From Proales similis (lineage: Eukaryota > Rotifera > Eurotatoria > Ploima > Proalidae): DNA of 64,000 nt. The position numbers were made by a program, and so were the translations under genes. Where the stretch lies: NCBI GenBank assembly GCA_019059635.1, contig JAGVRJ010000004.1, positions 2,542,001 to 2,606,000 of the forward strand, in the 5' to 3' direction. Below the pieces are notes generated by a model. The model saw nothing but the letters and a program-made list of their open reading frames with translations, ran no database searches and was not told where the DNA came from. This document shows, piece by piece, positions 41,424 through 52,469 of this stretch (the first letter of the stretch is position 1; each line of letters begins with the position of its first letter).

Positions 41424-43382
41424 TCACCAAATTGTCAACAGATTCGAGCAAGAGAAGACAACTTTTTCAAACTGCTCCCTGGTCCTCAGGTTGACATTTA
41501 GACCAAACTTGGCCGCATCCAGAATGTACTCACAGCTTGGCTGTTGGTCCATGTTGACAAATAGACCCGAATAAAAGTCTGTGTTGCCTTTTCGTGCGAT
41601 GAGTCGAGTTTGGAGCGAGGCAACGGTATGTTTCAGCCGATTTAGAAATCGTTCGTCGTAATCGAGATAAAGCTGGCCGAGTTTAACCAGGCCGGTGAGA
41701 GAAGGCAAATCCTTGAGTGGATTGTGTCTTATGTCCAGTTCGTACAGTCTGTCGAGTTGTTGGACAGGACTCAGATCTTGGATGAGATTGAAAGAAATGT
41801 TCAGTCGGTTCAACGCATCGAGTCGGCCTAATGCACTTATGTTTCTGATTCGATTCTGGCTCAGGTCGAGGGCGAAAAGTGACGGGTTTTGGCTGAGAAA
41901 GGTGAGCGTGGTCAATCTGTTGCCTGAAATTCTCAGTGCATTCAGTAAATCACAATGAACTAGAAAGTCGAGCGAGGTGAATTGATTGGAGCCAAGCTCT
42001 GCCAAATAGGCGCAGACTTGATTCATTTCGGTGAGGTGACTCGATTCGGCAAGCAGCTGGTTTATCAGACAGCCATACTTGAAATGCGAACAGTCCAGAC
42101 GAGCGATTTGCGTGTGAGAAATGTCCAGATATTCCCAAAAAGGTCTGTTCAGTTGAATGCTTTGGATCGGATTGGATCTGGCCAGTAAATTGCTTAGCTG
42201 CTCGAGATTGTACAGAGGACTCAGATCGCTAATTTGATTGTAACTCAAATCGAGCCAGTTGAGCGAGGCGAGCTCGCTCAATGAATGAACTGATTCGATC
42301 GAATTTTGCTCGAGATTTAGCTCGCGCAGAGATTTTAGTCGGCCAATCGCTTCGATGTTCTTGAGTTTGTTACGGCCCAGGCTGAGCGACTTCAGGCCGG
42401 TTAGCCGCTTGATGGCATCCGGCAAGTTCTCGATCAGGTTTCCGTCCAGGCTGAGGCTTTTCAGCGAAATGAGACTGAGAAGCGGCTCGAGCTGGCCGAT
42501 TTGATTGCTGGCCAGATTTAGATGCTCGAGTTGGGTCAATCCGCTGATGTTGTGAATGTTCTGAATGCTACATTCGGTCATGGACAGTCTTTTGAGAGTT
42601 TGGCTCACTGACGAGGCGAGCTGCTCTAATGCTGACTCAGCAAGACCGGTCTGATGCAAGAAGGCACCGTTGACATGCAGCTCCGTCAAATGTCTCTTGT
42701 CCTTGAGAAAGTCGATCGAGTTCATTGGGATCTGATTCAAATTTAGATATTTTAGTCGATTCAAGTGTTTCAAAGGCCCGATTTGCTTGAGGGGATTCCC
42801 GCTCAGATCAAGGTACTCCAACCGTGTCAGGCCGCCTAAGGCCGAAATGTCCATTAAATAGTTCCGCGACATCCTCAAAGTGGTCAGATTGTGAAGTAGA
42901 CGCAGAGAATCGATGTTGTTCAACTGGTTTCGTTCGATGTTGAGTCTCTCAAGTGACGGAAATGACTCGATTCCGAGCGCGTTTTTCACCAGATTTTTGT
43001 CAACATCAAGCCCAATCAGAGTTGGATTGAAAGGTGCGAAGCGCAATGAAGCCAACTCTGCAAACGTCAGCTTCACATTCTTGATCACTGGCGAGCTAAA
43101 CACGCAGAATCGAGTCTTGTCTTTGGGCAAAACAAGAGAGTCAAAAAAAATGCTTTCAAGCTTCTTGAGGAGACAGAGCTCGTGGAAACCGTCATTTTTG
43201 ATTCTCATCAAACGTAGAAATTTCAACTCAGTCAATGAGCCGATCCCGACCAGATCCTCGCTTGTCGACCGGATGCAGTTCTCACAATAGGTTTTGTTTT
43301 TCAGCTTGGCCCACGAGCCAGCAAGTGCCAGTGTTAAATGCAGTGAAAGCCAGAGGCAAGTCAAGAAGCAAGAAAATTTCAT
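41424..43382 (-). CDS. LRR7: secreted SDS22-like leucine-rich repeat protein
   Basis: Single-exon gene. The frame is open to 43517, but ATG 43382 (MKFSCFLTCLWLSLHLTLAL) yields a standard signal peptide, giving 652 aa. N-cap CENCIRSTSEDLVGIGSL, about 20 22-residue repeats, an inner cysteine pair (LDCSHFKYGC) and the family cap (PSCEYILDAAKFGLNVNL ... FSCSNLL). No membrane segment. It is divergent from PLG10 and convergent with PLG9 (about 145 bp between stops). Confidence 0.89.
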   Translation of the reverse strand: MKFSCFLTCLWLSLHLTLALAGSWAKLKNKTYCENCIRSTSEDLVGIGSLTELKFLRLMRIKNDGFHELCLLKKLESIFFDSLVLPKDKTRFCVFSSPVIKNVKLTFAELASLRFAPFNPTLIGLDVDKNLVKNALGIESFPSLERLNIERNQLNNIDSLRLLHNLTTLRMSRNYLMDISALGGLTRLEYLDLSGNPLKQIGPLKHLNRLKYLNLNQIPMNSIDFLKDKRHLTELHVNGAFLHQTGLAESALEQLASSVSQTLKRLSMTECSIQNIHNISGLTQLEHLNLASNQIGQLEPLLSLISLKSLSLDGNLIENLPDAIKRLTGLKSLSLGRNKLKNIEAIGRLKSLRELNLEQNSIESVHSLSELASLNWLDLSYNQISDLSPLYNLEQLSNLLARSNPIQSIQLNRPFWEYLDISHTQIARLDCSHFKYGCLINQLLAESSHLTEMNQVCAYLAELGSNQFTSLDFLVHCDLLNALRISGNRLTTLTFLSQNPSLFALDLSQNRIRNISALGRLDALNRLNISFNLIQDLSPVQQLDRLYELDIRHNPLKDLPSLTGLVKLGQLYLDYDERFLNRLKHTVASLQTRLIARKGNTDFYSGLFVNMDQQPSCEYILDAAKFGLNVNLRTREQFEKVVFSCSNLLTIW

Positions 43383-44242
43383 ATCGGCCACAAGAGGGAT
43401 CTGAAAAACTAAATTCTTCATTTCTTCGAGTTTCGCCTCTTCGATGCTATAGACCAGGCACGTTTCAATTAATGTGCGTTTGCTTTGAAACAAGAGCCTT
43501 GTTGAAATAAATTGCATTCAACAGCTGCTCAACAGTGTCCCCAATGTCGCAAATATGCAACGAAGGGCTGATAGAATCTCATTAAGGCACTTGTTCTCTG
43601 GTCCGACTTTTTCTGTAATTCACAATATTACACACACTAAAACACTTCCTCCTTGTTTTTAAACATCCACTGTATTCAGCTAATTGCTGAGTCCAAAATA
43701 GTCAGCCGATCAGAAAGATCGAAAGGTTGACCTTGAAAGTTGTCAGGATTTTCCTTATGATTCGCATTCGCAAATTGGTACTCTCCTATACTCGCATTTT
43801 CGCTTCTGCCTTAACTCGAATAAAATTGCAAGTTTCGGCATTCGGCAACATGATAAATACATTTTTGCCCAAATCTCTCAGACGCGTGCTTTTTCAGGTT
43901 TCTTTAACAATCGACACACCTCAGCGAGACTCGTCATTTTTCAGAAGATGAATATGGCTTTTGCAATAAAACAAACTTAGTATGATCCGAAATACTCTTT
44001 CTCGTAGAGCAAACACAAATTGACGAGAAATTCAGAGAGTCAAAAGCGGTTCATTTATTACTTTTCAAGTTTAACCAGCAGCTCGGAATGGCCTTTATTA
44101 AAAAAATGGCAATTTGGTGGCGACGTCAGCAGCAGGAAACATTTCTCGACATCATAAAGGGGAACTTTTAATTTTGTTCCGTGGATATAAAATCGGCTCG
44201 ACATGAGAACGAGCTCTCACTGAGTACTGAGAAAACTAAAGG
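43383..44242. promoter_or_regulatory. Bidirectional promoter region of LRR7 and PLG10
   Basis: Divergent spacer with plus-strand TATAAAA at 44186-44192, 51 bp before the PLG10 start. The stretch about 44030-44160 is related to about 45540-45720 on the far side of PLG10 and partly to 40060-40110, so it is a repeated upstream module. Confidence 0.55.
44186..44192 (+). promoter_or_regulatory. TATA box of PLG10
   Basis: TATAAAA preceding ATG 44243 by 51 bp. Confidence 0.6.
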
Positions 44243-45300
44243 ATGTTGGACTGTGGCGTTCGACTTTTGCATGCCATACTTGGATTGAGTCTTCTCCTGA
44301 AAGGTAACAGAATTGAATAAGCTTTAAAGGTCAACGAACCCCAGAATTAAGAAGAAAACTCCAGGCTTGGAATGCTTCGATCACAGAGCTTTTATGATTC
44401 GCGACGAAAGGTACAAATGGCAGGAAGGGGCCACTACTCTTGAAAACTTGTCAAGACTCGCATGTCTGCAGAATTGCCTCCGCGAACCGTCCTGTTCGTT
44501 TGTCCTCTACAATCAGACTGTGTGTGGTCTTTACAGCCAATGGGTTGTCAACAGCTTGGTAACAGCCGGTGAGCATTCCATGCAGATGTGGGAGAAGAGG
44601 TGAGCTTCATGGCTCTTATTGCTCCTTTCTGATAGAGATTCCTTTGATCCTTTAATCTTGCAGAGTTTCCTTACCCAAAGATGCAACATTGCAAAACTAC
44701 TGGGCATTCGACGGCAGTCTGGAAGATGGTGCTGGAGGCAAGGATTTGTTTGGCGGACGAAACTATTCGTTCGTTTCGGACAGATTGGACCGACCAGGCA
44801 GAGCGATCAGATTCGAGGAAGGGTACGTGCAGGCGCCCGTGGGCAACTATTTCTCGTCGAGTGAATTAACAATCTCATGCTGGTTCAAACCATTGCGAAT
44901 TACTGGTTGGGCAAGAGTATTCGACTTTGGGAATGGATTAGAGAACAACAACTTGTTGCTTCTCTTTACTGTATCTGTTCATCCTCGACCAGGTGTTCAA
45001 CTCTTTAACTTTTCTGAAAGGGAATCATGCCATGGCAATAGAAATGTTACGTTGGGAGCTTGGTACCACGCGGCCATCGCCATTCAAAGCAATTACTTGA
45101 GATTTTACTTGAACGGTGAAGCTTTGTGCGAGCATACATTCCTCGCCACCTTGAACATGGAAAGATCTGTCAACTATATCGGAAGGAGCCATTGGTATCC
45201 AACTGATCCAGATGCTTGGTTTGAGCTGGACAGCTTTCGAATCTTAAATCGATATCTGGACTCTTCTCAAGTCGTAGCTTTGATGAACCAAATTGATTGA
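44243..45300 (+). CDS. PLG10: secreted PAN-like + LamG-like domain protein
   Basis: The cleanest gene of the family: exons 44243-44303 (MLDCGVRLLHAILGLSLLLK), 44365-44599 and 44664-45300, with canonical junctions (AAAG|GTAACA, CCAG|GC, AGAG|GTGAGC, TTGCAG|A), 310 aa. The cysteine module reads LECFDHRAF ... LACLQNCLREPSCSFVLYNQ and TVCGLYSQ. The LamG exon reads YWAFDGSLEDGAG, DLFGGRNYSFV, CWFKPLRITGWARVFDFGNG, AWYHAAIAI and IGRSHWYPTDPDAWFELDSF. Several N-glycosylation sites are present and there is no membrane segment. AATAAA at 45377-45382. I used it as the template to solve exon phases in the others. Confidence 0.9.
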
Positions 45301-45959
45301 ATGGGCACAATCTTCTGAAAGCAATTTAATTTAGAGACTTTTCTCCAGACATTTATCCAACCCGCTTTAGTTAGAGAATAAAATTGAATTTTCATCAGAG
45401 ATTTAATCGGTTTTAAAATCTAACTGGCCACCAGATGGCCTATTGAAACAATCTTCAAGGTAATAAGACTCCTCTTCCCTGCGTAGCCTCTTAATGGAAA
45501 CTAGGATTTATGGAGAATTTCCCAATAAATCAACTTGCAACCAACCAACAGAGTAAACAACAATGATGAGAAATTTGTGGCAAGAAAATTACAGATTAAA
45601 GCGGGCCATTTATTATTTGTCAAGCTAAACCAACTCAAAATGCTCTTTATTAAAAAATGGCTGCTTGCCGGCGCCATCAGCACCAGGAAACATTTTCGAC
45701 CTTTTTGATTCAAGTTTTTACTTTGATGAATAAAATCGAGTAACTTATCTGCTCACTTTTTAGAGACATATGCCTTTCTCTGGATAATTATCCGAACCCT
45801 GTCTTTCTGAAGAAAATGGATTAAATGTTTTATGAGACAGTCTCTGTCCCGGTTCAACTTGTCGCTTAATTGTCAGTAGATTCTCAGAATTTTAGGACTC
45901 TGGCTGAAAAAAAATGCTTTATTTGTTTCTCATGAGCAGCAAACTAATTGATTGGGAAT
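45301..45959. other. Intergenic between PLG10 and CRMP, with orphan promoter module
   Basis: Holds a copy of the PLG upstream module (about 45540-45720: shared GCGGGCCATTTATTA-like and CTTTATTAAAAAATGGCTGC blocks and CAGGAAACATTT) but no PLG gene after it, suggesting a deleted family member. Otherwise AT-rich. Confidence 0.5.
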
Positions 45960-47928
45960 TTAGAAAATTCCGGACGATTTGCCGCCCGGAGGATTTCTGA
46001 TTCGTGTTGACGATCGCACGGGCTCGTCGTCCCACTGAGCTCCAGAGAATGAGAACGAAGAGTCCTGCATGTTCCTTCCGCCAGACTTGGTCGGAGCGCG
46101 ACGATGAAACTCTCCTTCTTTCGACGGCTCCAGTTTGAGAGCGCCGACTGAACTGATCACTTCTTTGGTCACGTCAATCACTTCTCCGGTGTATGCTTCT
46201 CGCTCTACACCAGCAGGTTTAATCTAAAACCATTTTGAGTCGTTTGGGTCTCTGATTGACGGGGCGTAGATTTCTCACCTTTTCTCTGCTGTCGACCAGG
46301 CGGTAGACGTACTCGCTGTCGGCGGCACTTGTGTTGACCAGTTCTCCTCCAGTGAGTGCCTCAGTGAGCTTTATTTTTCAAGTGAATCAAGTCTGCTGGA
46401 TTGATGTTCGGCATCGAGCTTACCTTTCCGTTTTCAAGCACAACCGCTCCGCCGAGAAGGACTGTGAGAGGCGCGCCTTGACATTCGGTGCCCTCGAAAA
46501 TATTGAAATCGACCGCTTGATTGTGATCGGCGGCCGATATTGTCCGCTTGGCCTCTGGATCCCAGACGATCAAGTCAGCGTCCGAGTCTTTGTCCACTCG
46601 TCCCTTTTGCGGGTAGATGCCGAGCAGTTTGGCCGGGTTTGCGCTGGTGACTGCCACAAAGCGGCTTGCGTCCATTTTTCCAGTTTTTACTGCTCGATCC
46701 CACAGAATGCAGAGGCGCTCTTCGATGCCGTTCACTCCGGCCGGGATCTTCTCAAAGTCGTCTTTGCCCAACGCTTTTTGATTTATATTGAATACACAGT
46801 GATCACTGGCGATGAGCTCAAGGTCCAGATTAGCCAGGGCGGCTGCGATCGCATTCGGAGTATCTGGATCGTCTCTGAGCGGTGGCACGACCACGTGGCC
46901 TGCGCTGTGTATCCAGCACTTGTTGAAGTAGTGAGAACCATCAGTGCCAACCGAAGCGCTTGTCGCCTCGCCAAACACCACACAGCCCCTTCGACGTGCG
47001 TCTGCAATCACTGAAGCACTTGACTTGCTCATGACCTTGGTGATGTAAACGGGACAGTTGAGCTCGTGAGCGATTGTGATCACTCGCTGAGTGGCATCGG
47101 CCTCGGCCAACTCAGACCGACTGAGCAAATGTCCTTCGGGTCCAGTTATGTTCGCGTCTTTCAGCTGCTTGACTTTTTGCCCGACTAGCTCTGCGTTGTC
47201 TGGCTGGACCATGGCAAGCACTTTGAGCTCTTTGCATTTGTTCAGGAAAGCGATCAGATCGCTTTGGCTCAATTCTTTCATGTTAACTTTGAACGCCCGG
47301 ACTCCTTCTCCTTCGACCAGCTTTGCCATCTCGTCCGCAATGCTCGAATCGAATTTGGAAACGCCCACTGCAAATGAGTAGTTGCATCGGGCGCCTTTCT
47401 CAGCTTTTTCTTTGCTCACTTTGAGCGATTCGCTCAGCGATGTGGCGTCTTGGGCCACGTTGTTCACGACTGTGGTCGTTCCGCCTGCCAGTGCTGCTCG
47501 AGTTCCAGTGAGGAAATCGTCCGCAGTTCGGGTCGACATCAATTTCACTTCAAGCCAAGTGTTGAGATCAATGCCGCCCGGCAGTATGAGCTTTCCGCTC
47601 GCATCGATTATCTTTGTCTGTCCTGTGACTACCATGTCCTCGCCGACGGCCCTTGAACGAGCAAAATTGAAAGCAACCAGCAAGCGATGGCAATTGTGGC
47701 CGCTTACTTGATTTTTCCGTTCTCGCAGAGAACGTCCGCTTTGAAGCTGCGGTCGGCATTGACCACATGTCCGCCTTTGATCAGCACACTTGAGCTCTGT
47801 TCAAGCAGTTTTAGATTAGTATCGACTTGAGGATAGCTGAGCAGATTAGACCGAGAGGCTGACGAGCGCGAGCTTTGAGGACTAGAAAACGGCACGAAAT
47901 TGAACAAGACTCGTGCGGAGTTGGCCAT
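45960..47928 (-). CDS. Crmp: Collapsin response mediator protein / dihydropyrimidinase-related protein
   Basis: Four exons joined in phase: 47708-47928, 46424-47651, 46279-46359 and 45960-46223, 597 aa. A possible extra 5' exon ends at 47993 and could add two residues. The amidohydrolase body matches CRMPs: ILPGGID, GPEGHLLSR, NCPVYITKVMSKSSA, GTDGSHY, NGIEERL, PQKGRV, SDADLIVWDP and NIFEGTECQGAPLTV. The C-terminus has the CRMP tail block FSFSGAQWDDEP and NPPGGK. The metal-binding HxH of true dihydropyrimidinases is replaced by LNT after PGGID, and the later His region reads QPDN, so it should be catalytically dead. Family members bind tubulin and act in axon growth and guidance as tetramers. 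This identifies a nervous-system gene in the syntenic flank. Confidence 0.93.
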
Positions 47929-47993
47929 CTTTTGACGACACGTGTTGGCGTCGTCGAGCTGCTCGGCCTAATCACTTTTCAAGCTGACTTACC

Positions 47994-49003
47994 ACCATCT
48001 TCTTCTGTCTGGCCTCTGTCTCTTTGGTTGAATATTGCGATGGACACAATCACAATCGAACTCGATAAAGCTGCGTCGATCTAGAAATTGTTTTTAATTA
48101 CGAATCAAGCATATGCTGAATGTTCAAAGAGAGAATATTAGGAGCGAGAAGTGACCCGCGTGACATTTCGATCGACAGCAGCCCATCGACCGCTTCTGAA
48201 TTATCGATCCGCTTAATCCTAATTTATTCCAACAGGCGGAGAAACAACAGTTGAAGTCGAGCCACAGCTTGTGTGTGAGAAACGCCAGCAAAGAGTCGAG
48301 GGAGCGAGGGCATGTCGCATCACCACAGCCAGCAGTGAATCACATTCGTTGTGGTGGCGCTAATTAAGAGTGCAAATAAAATTCTTTCTCGCATGTCAAC
48401 TTCATGAATAATTTATTAATTTCGATGCGGGCACGAGTGAGTTGATTAGAAAGCGGTTGCTGCTGCTGCTGCTTGTGCCGAGCGCCATCCAGTCGGACAT
48501 GCGTGCATCGTTCATGAATAATTCACACTGTTTCGGTTCCTCTCTGCTTGTTTAAATGATTGATCGATCGATCGATAGGACGGACACTTGTCCATCCCGC
48601 CATTGCATGCATCGATTAGACCCGGGGCGAATTAAAGCGGCCTCGCTTGGCCCTCTTAAGATCAACCGGCCAACACATCAATTCAAATGCAGCCGGCCGA
48701 GGATAGGGCTCCAATCAGGCCTTCTCCTGTCTGAGAGTGAATTCTTGCCGAAATGATTTGTGGCCGGCTCTAATCGACAGCAGCTTACCCGAAACGCCCT
48801 GGCAACGCATAAATTAAAGCAAATAGACTCCCATTTGAGCCACAAAGGTCAACGGTCGAGATGGTGATGGCACTGCTTCTTAGAGCAAACAGATCGAATC
48901 GCTTAATGCAGTTGAGCTCCTCGGGCAGATGATTGACATTTTCTCTCTCTCTTTCGCTTTCTATCGAATTTCAGGGCTTTATTGAACCAAAATAAAAAGA
49001 GAT
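47994..49003. other. Intergenic region
   Basis: Upstream region of CRMP and 3' flank of the glutamate receptor gene. Contains a GATC-type short repeat (about 48561-48577) and a CTG run (about 48461-48475). No gene is seen. Confidence 0.5.
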
Positions 49004-50777
49004 TCAGGACGACTTGAACACATTTGCAATGCGATCTAAAGCCTGCTTGAACCTGTCTGCTTTGCTCATCTTAAAAAGTACTAAAAGGGCGGAGATTGAA
49101 AAGAGAACATATGCGAGTATGAAGAGGCCTCCGATCGACGGCCAGTCGAGCGCTGACTCGTCTTGGTCGGCGCCCATGCTCTGACAGTCCGATTTGGCGG
49201 CATCGCTCCACCACTTTTGCTTGAGTCGAGTGAGGTGGCCTTCTCGCTGCAGCGTGAGAATCTGCTGCGAGAACAAATCAGTGTAGGGCGAGCCTTTAGG
49301 TAGGCCCATTGAATACGGTCGATTGCTGAACTGCTCGCCAATAAGCTCAAGGTCACAACTTCTGAGCTTTTCGTACAACGCCGTTGGGTAGTCGATTATT
49401 CCAGCGAATTGACCATCAGAGCTCTTGATGCGCTCGACCATTTCAAGTGGCGACTGCACAAGGCCAGTTTGGCTCATCATTTCGTCCATGAGCGAGTAAA
49501 CGTCATCAAACGGATACTCCCAGAATAAGCCGTTTCTTGGTCCGCTCTCTATTTTTAATCCGACATCATGCCGGGTACCTGTCCACTCGAGTTTATGGCC
49601 AATCAGTCCACTTTGTTCTTTCAAGACACTCATGAAGTTCTGACTGAGAAAATTGCTATAAATCCACTGCTCGTAAAAGTCTTCCTCGATTTGTCTCATC
49701 TCGGTGAAATAGCTCTGCGCCGAGGAGCTGGCCAGTAGAGAATACTTGACTCGCGTTTGTCTGGCCAAATCGTCGATTGTTTCGAATCGACTCTCCAGCC
49801 GACTAGAGGTCATGTAGGCAGCCAGATAGGCTTGATAGCTCGTAAAGCAAACAAAGCAGAAGAAGTAAAGCGCGAGTAGAAGGCCTCGGCCGGCCAAGCT
49901 ATTTGGCATCAACTCGCTCGGATTGAGACTAAGACTGCCAAACACGTGCCAACTGTTGTCCAGCAGCCGCCTAATCGCTCCTTGGTCTTTTGCATTCTTC
50001 TTCACTCTTATCGTTGCCATGCCTTGCTCGAACAAGAAAAAACTGAACGCCAAGAACAACAAGGTGGCCAGGATGGTCAGCCAGACTGGCCACTGAAATA
50101 CGTTGACAAATGCGAATAAATCGGGATGGAACGCGGGCTTTTTGGCGAGCACGGTCAGGCCCGCAAAACCGTAGAATGGAGTGGTAAAGTCGATCACTTG
50201 GGCGCGTTCTGAAGTAACTGTGAATGGACCGCTAATCAGATCGCCTTCCTGATTTAGGCGTTAATTGAAGCGGTCAAGTAAAGCGAGGGCAAAGCTCACC
50301 CCGTTGAGCAACATTCCGACTGTGCCACTCCAACCGCCTTCTTCCTTGATGCCGAACTTGGAGTCTTCAGGAACAATGATTTCAAAGTGAAATCCGAGCC
50401 GCTCGGCCATCAAGTGCAACAGATCCACACAAAAGCCGACGTGGACACCGTTCGACTTTTCTCTGAATACGAACGGTTCCATCTTGAGAAGTCAAGCGCT
50501 TGAGAGAAAGAGAGAGAGACCAAGAATTGCCCACAAACTTTTGCCTACCTCGACCATCAGCACTCTCAAGGTCACATTTCGCAGAGAATCCATTTCACCT
50601 GCCGATTGAGAATAAATTCTGAAATGCTCAATCAGACGCCAGTCTCATCGCAGTTACACAGCTCATCAATAAAAGTAATTTTGTCGTTTACTTGTAGTTC
50701 ATCGCCCAGACCTTGAGCAAAGCCAAGCCAAAGTTCGACAAGCAAACGCATAAATCCAACGCGAGCTCATGTTTAAT
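49004..50777 (-). CDS. Ionotropic glutamate receptor, short form (5' end unresolved)
   Basis: Exons in phase: about 50692-50777 (ends VWAMNYK; upstream limit uncertain), 50549-50618, 50300-50482 and 49004-50248. Together they encode the S1 half (LRVLMVE|MEPFVF, GFCVDLLHLMAERLGF, WSGTVGMLL, GPFTVTSERAQVIDFTTPF), M1, the pore loop with NSWHVFGSLSL, M3, S2 and M4. The T-x2-x-R motif that holds the amino-acid carboxyl group is present, and the S2 acidic ligand residue is Asp (IDYPTALYE). The highly conserved gating motif SYTANLAAF reads SYQAYLAAY. No large amino-terminal domain is seen upstream before the next gene, so this may be a short receptor like insect IRs, or have distant 5' exons. An ion channel of the plasma membrane, ligand unknown. 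Confidence 0.82.
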
Positions 50778-51158
50778 TCAATTGTGGCAACAACGCAATT
50801 TAGCATGTGGCAGTCTTTGCAAAGAAACTCATCCAGTTGACAAGTGGAATAAGGGACCAGGCTCACTACCAAGCGAGAGCAACAATAAATAATTCAAAAA
50901 AGCGGGCCGATACGCTTCAAGTGAGGATTGTCCTGTCCTGAAAGAGACATTACGTGCCATTTTAGTTGTTGCACAAGAGTTGCAATTATTCATTTGGAAC
51001 TGGGCGCGTCTTGACAAATCCCTTGCGTGGATTAGCGCCTTGAGCAATCTTGTTTGCTCAACAGATATTTCCACTCGGCTCCCCTTAAATTCAAGTGGAA
51101 AATGTGAGCGGCTTCTTATTGCCTTCTAGCTGCAACCCGAACCAACAAAACAAAAACG
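50778..51158. other. Divergent spacer between glutamate receptor and Ly6 gene
   Basis: About 380 bp between minus- and plus-strand genes. No additional exon is recognised with confidence, although a missing first exon of the receptor would be expected here or further away. Confidence 0.4.
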
Positions 51159-51645
51159 ATGCGCCTGCTGTACTTGAGTCTCGCTGTGCTCTCTTTAGCC
51201 GGTAAGCGTCAGTTTGGCCCTCTAAATGAGACCGACTTTCAACTCTCCTTTCAATCTAAAGGATGCTGGATCGGGCAAACGAGCGCGCTTCGCTGCTATG
51301 TCTGCACCAACTGTCCTGTGCCCTACGGAGGAGTGCAGACTGACTTGAGGCAGTGCAATCTGGACGGCAATGTTCAATGCCAGGTAAGGACCGGCTCTTA
51401 TGAAGCACGCTTTTTGCGGTCGCGTTCACACCTGCGTTTAGAAAACTGTCTACCAGACCGGAGGTGTGGAGAGAGAAGACCGCTACTGCAACAATGCGTG
51501 CGAGAGCGGCGAGACGACTGTCGGCTCGGTGAGAGCCAACTCGTTCTGCTGCAGCGGAGACGCCTGTAACCGCGCGCTCTCAGTCGGAAGTTCATCGCTG
51601 GCTGCCATTGCTTTTGCTTTTATCGCATTTTTGTGTATTCAATGA
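51159..51645 (+). CDS. Ly6/uPAR three-finger protein, probably GPI-anchored
   Basis: Three exons: 51159-51201 (MRLLYLSLAVLSLA), 51262-51383 and 51442-51645, 122 aa. After the leader comes LRCYVCTNC, a spaced cysteine series (QCNLDGNVQCQ, RYCNNAC, SFCCSGDACN), with the terminal CC-x5-CN box that defines the Ly6/uPAR three-finger fold. The C-terminal SLAAIAFAFIAFLCI is a hydrophobic tail typical of a GPI-attachment signal. Such proteins sit on the cell surface and often modulate receptors, including neurotransmitter-gated channels. Its location beside a glutamate receptor is suggestive but not proof of partnership. Confidence 0.88.
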
Positions 51646-52469
51646 ATGAATGAAACTTATTTGCGCTCTTTAGGGCCTAGCTTAGTTTAGTATGTTGTCG
51701 ATCAATATTTAGACGTCTGCGCACACCGGCGTCCTGATTACTTTAGACTGGCCACTTTGAATTGGCGAGCGTGCCTTGTTTTACAATTAAATTCCTCGAG
51801 CTGCTCCATCCAATGCGTTCGCGTCAAACTCGTAATCGACCCAATAAAATGTTTCACTCGAATAGAAAATCCTCTTTGCTGAGCGGATTCAAAATTACAA
51901 AATTTGGCAAACTAAGAGGAGCTGCCTCTCCAGCTCAGGAGCCCCTCTGCCTCTCTTCCTATTCTCCGAGGTCTCAAGATAGAGAGAGAACCGCTCGGCC
52001 AAGAATGAGGATCATACTGCGATTGTTTAAACTGCCAAGTACTTGACCTGGTCGAGTCGATTGAGCGCCGCCGCCGCTGCACGAAGCAATTTGTCTGAAT
52101 TGCACTTGAGCTGACGGAATGGGCAATCGCCGACTCGTTGTTGGCTCAAAGTCATTCGGCTTTTCACCTGCCTTGCCACCCTTGGTCCCTTTCTCTGCGT
52201 TTTATTTCGGCCCGACTCTCTTCTTCTCGCGTCCCCTCTTCTTTCATCTTTCTTCTTGTTTCCATTTCAATTGCAATTTCGCTTGTTTCTTTATTGCAAT
52301 GTAAAGCAAGATTAGACCGAGCAGCAGCAGCGTATTTAATTAGTTCGAGCTCGCTCGCTTGCTTCTAATAAGCTCATTTGTTGATCCAAATAGAGCGAGA
52401 GAGAGAGAGGGCGAGGGAGTCGAGCGTCACAATTCACGGCTGACTTTTTAAAGCACAACGAACAAGACG

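Noticed and set aside
46331-47014. 227-codon plus-strand frame across CRMP
   Set aside because: Antisense to well-supported CRMP exons.
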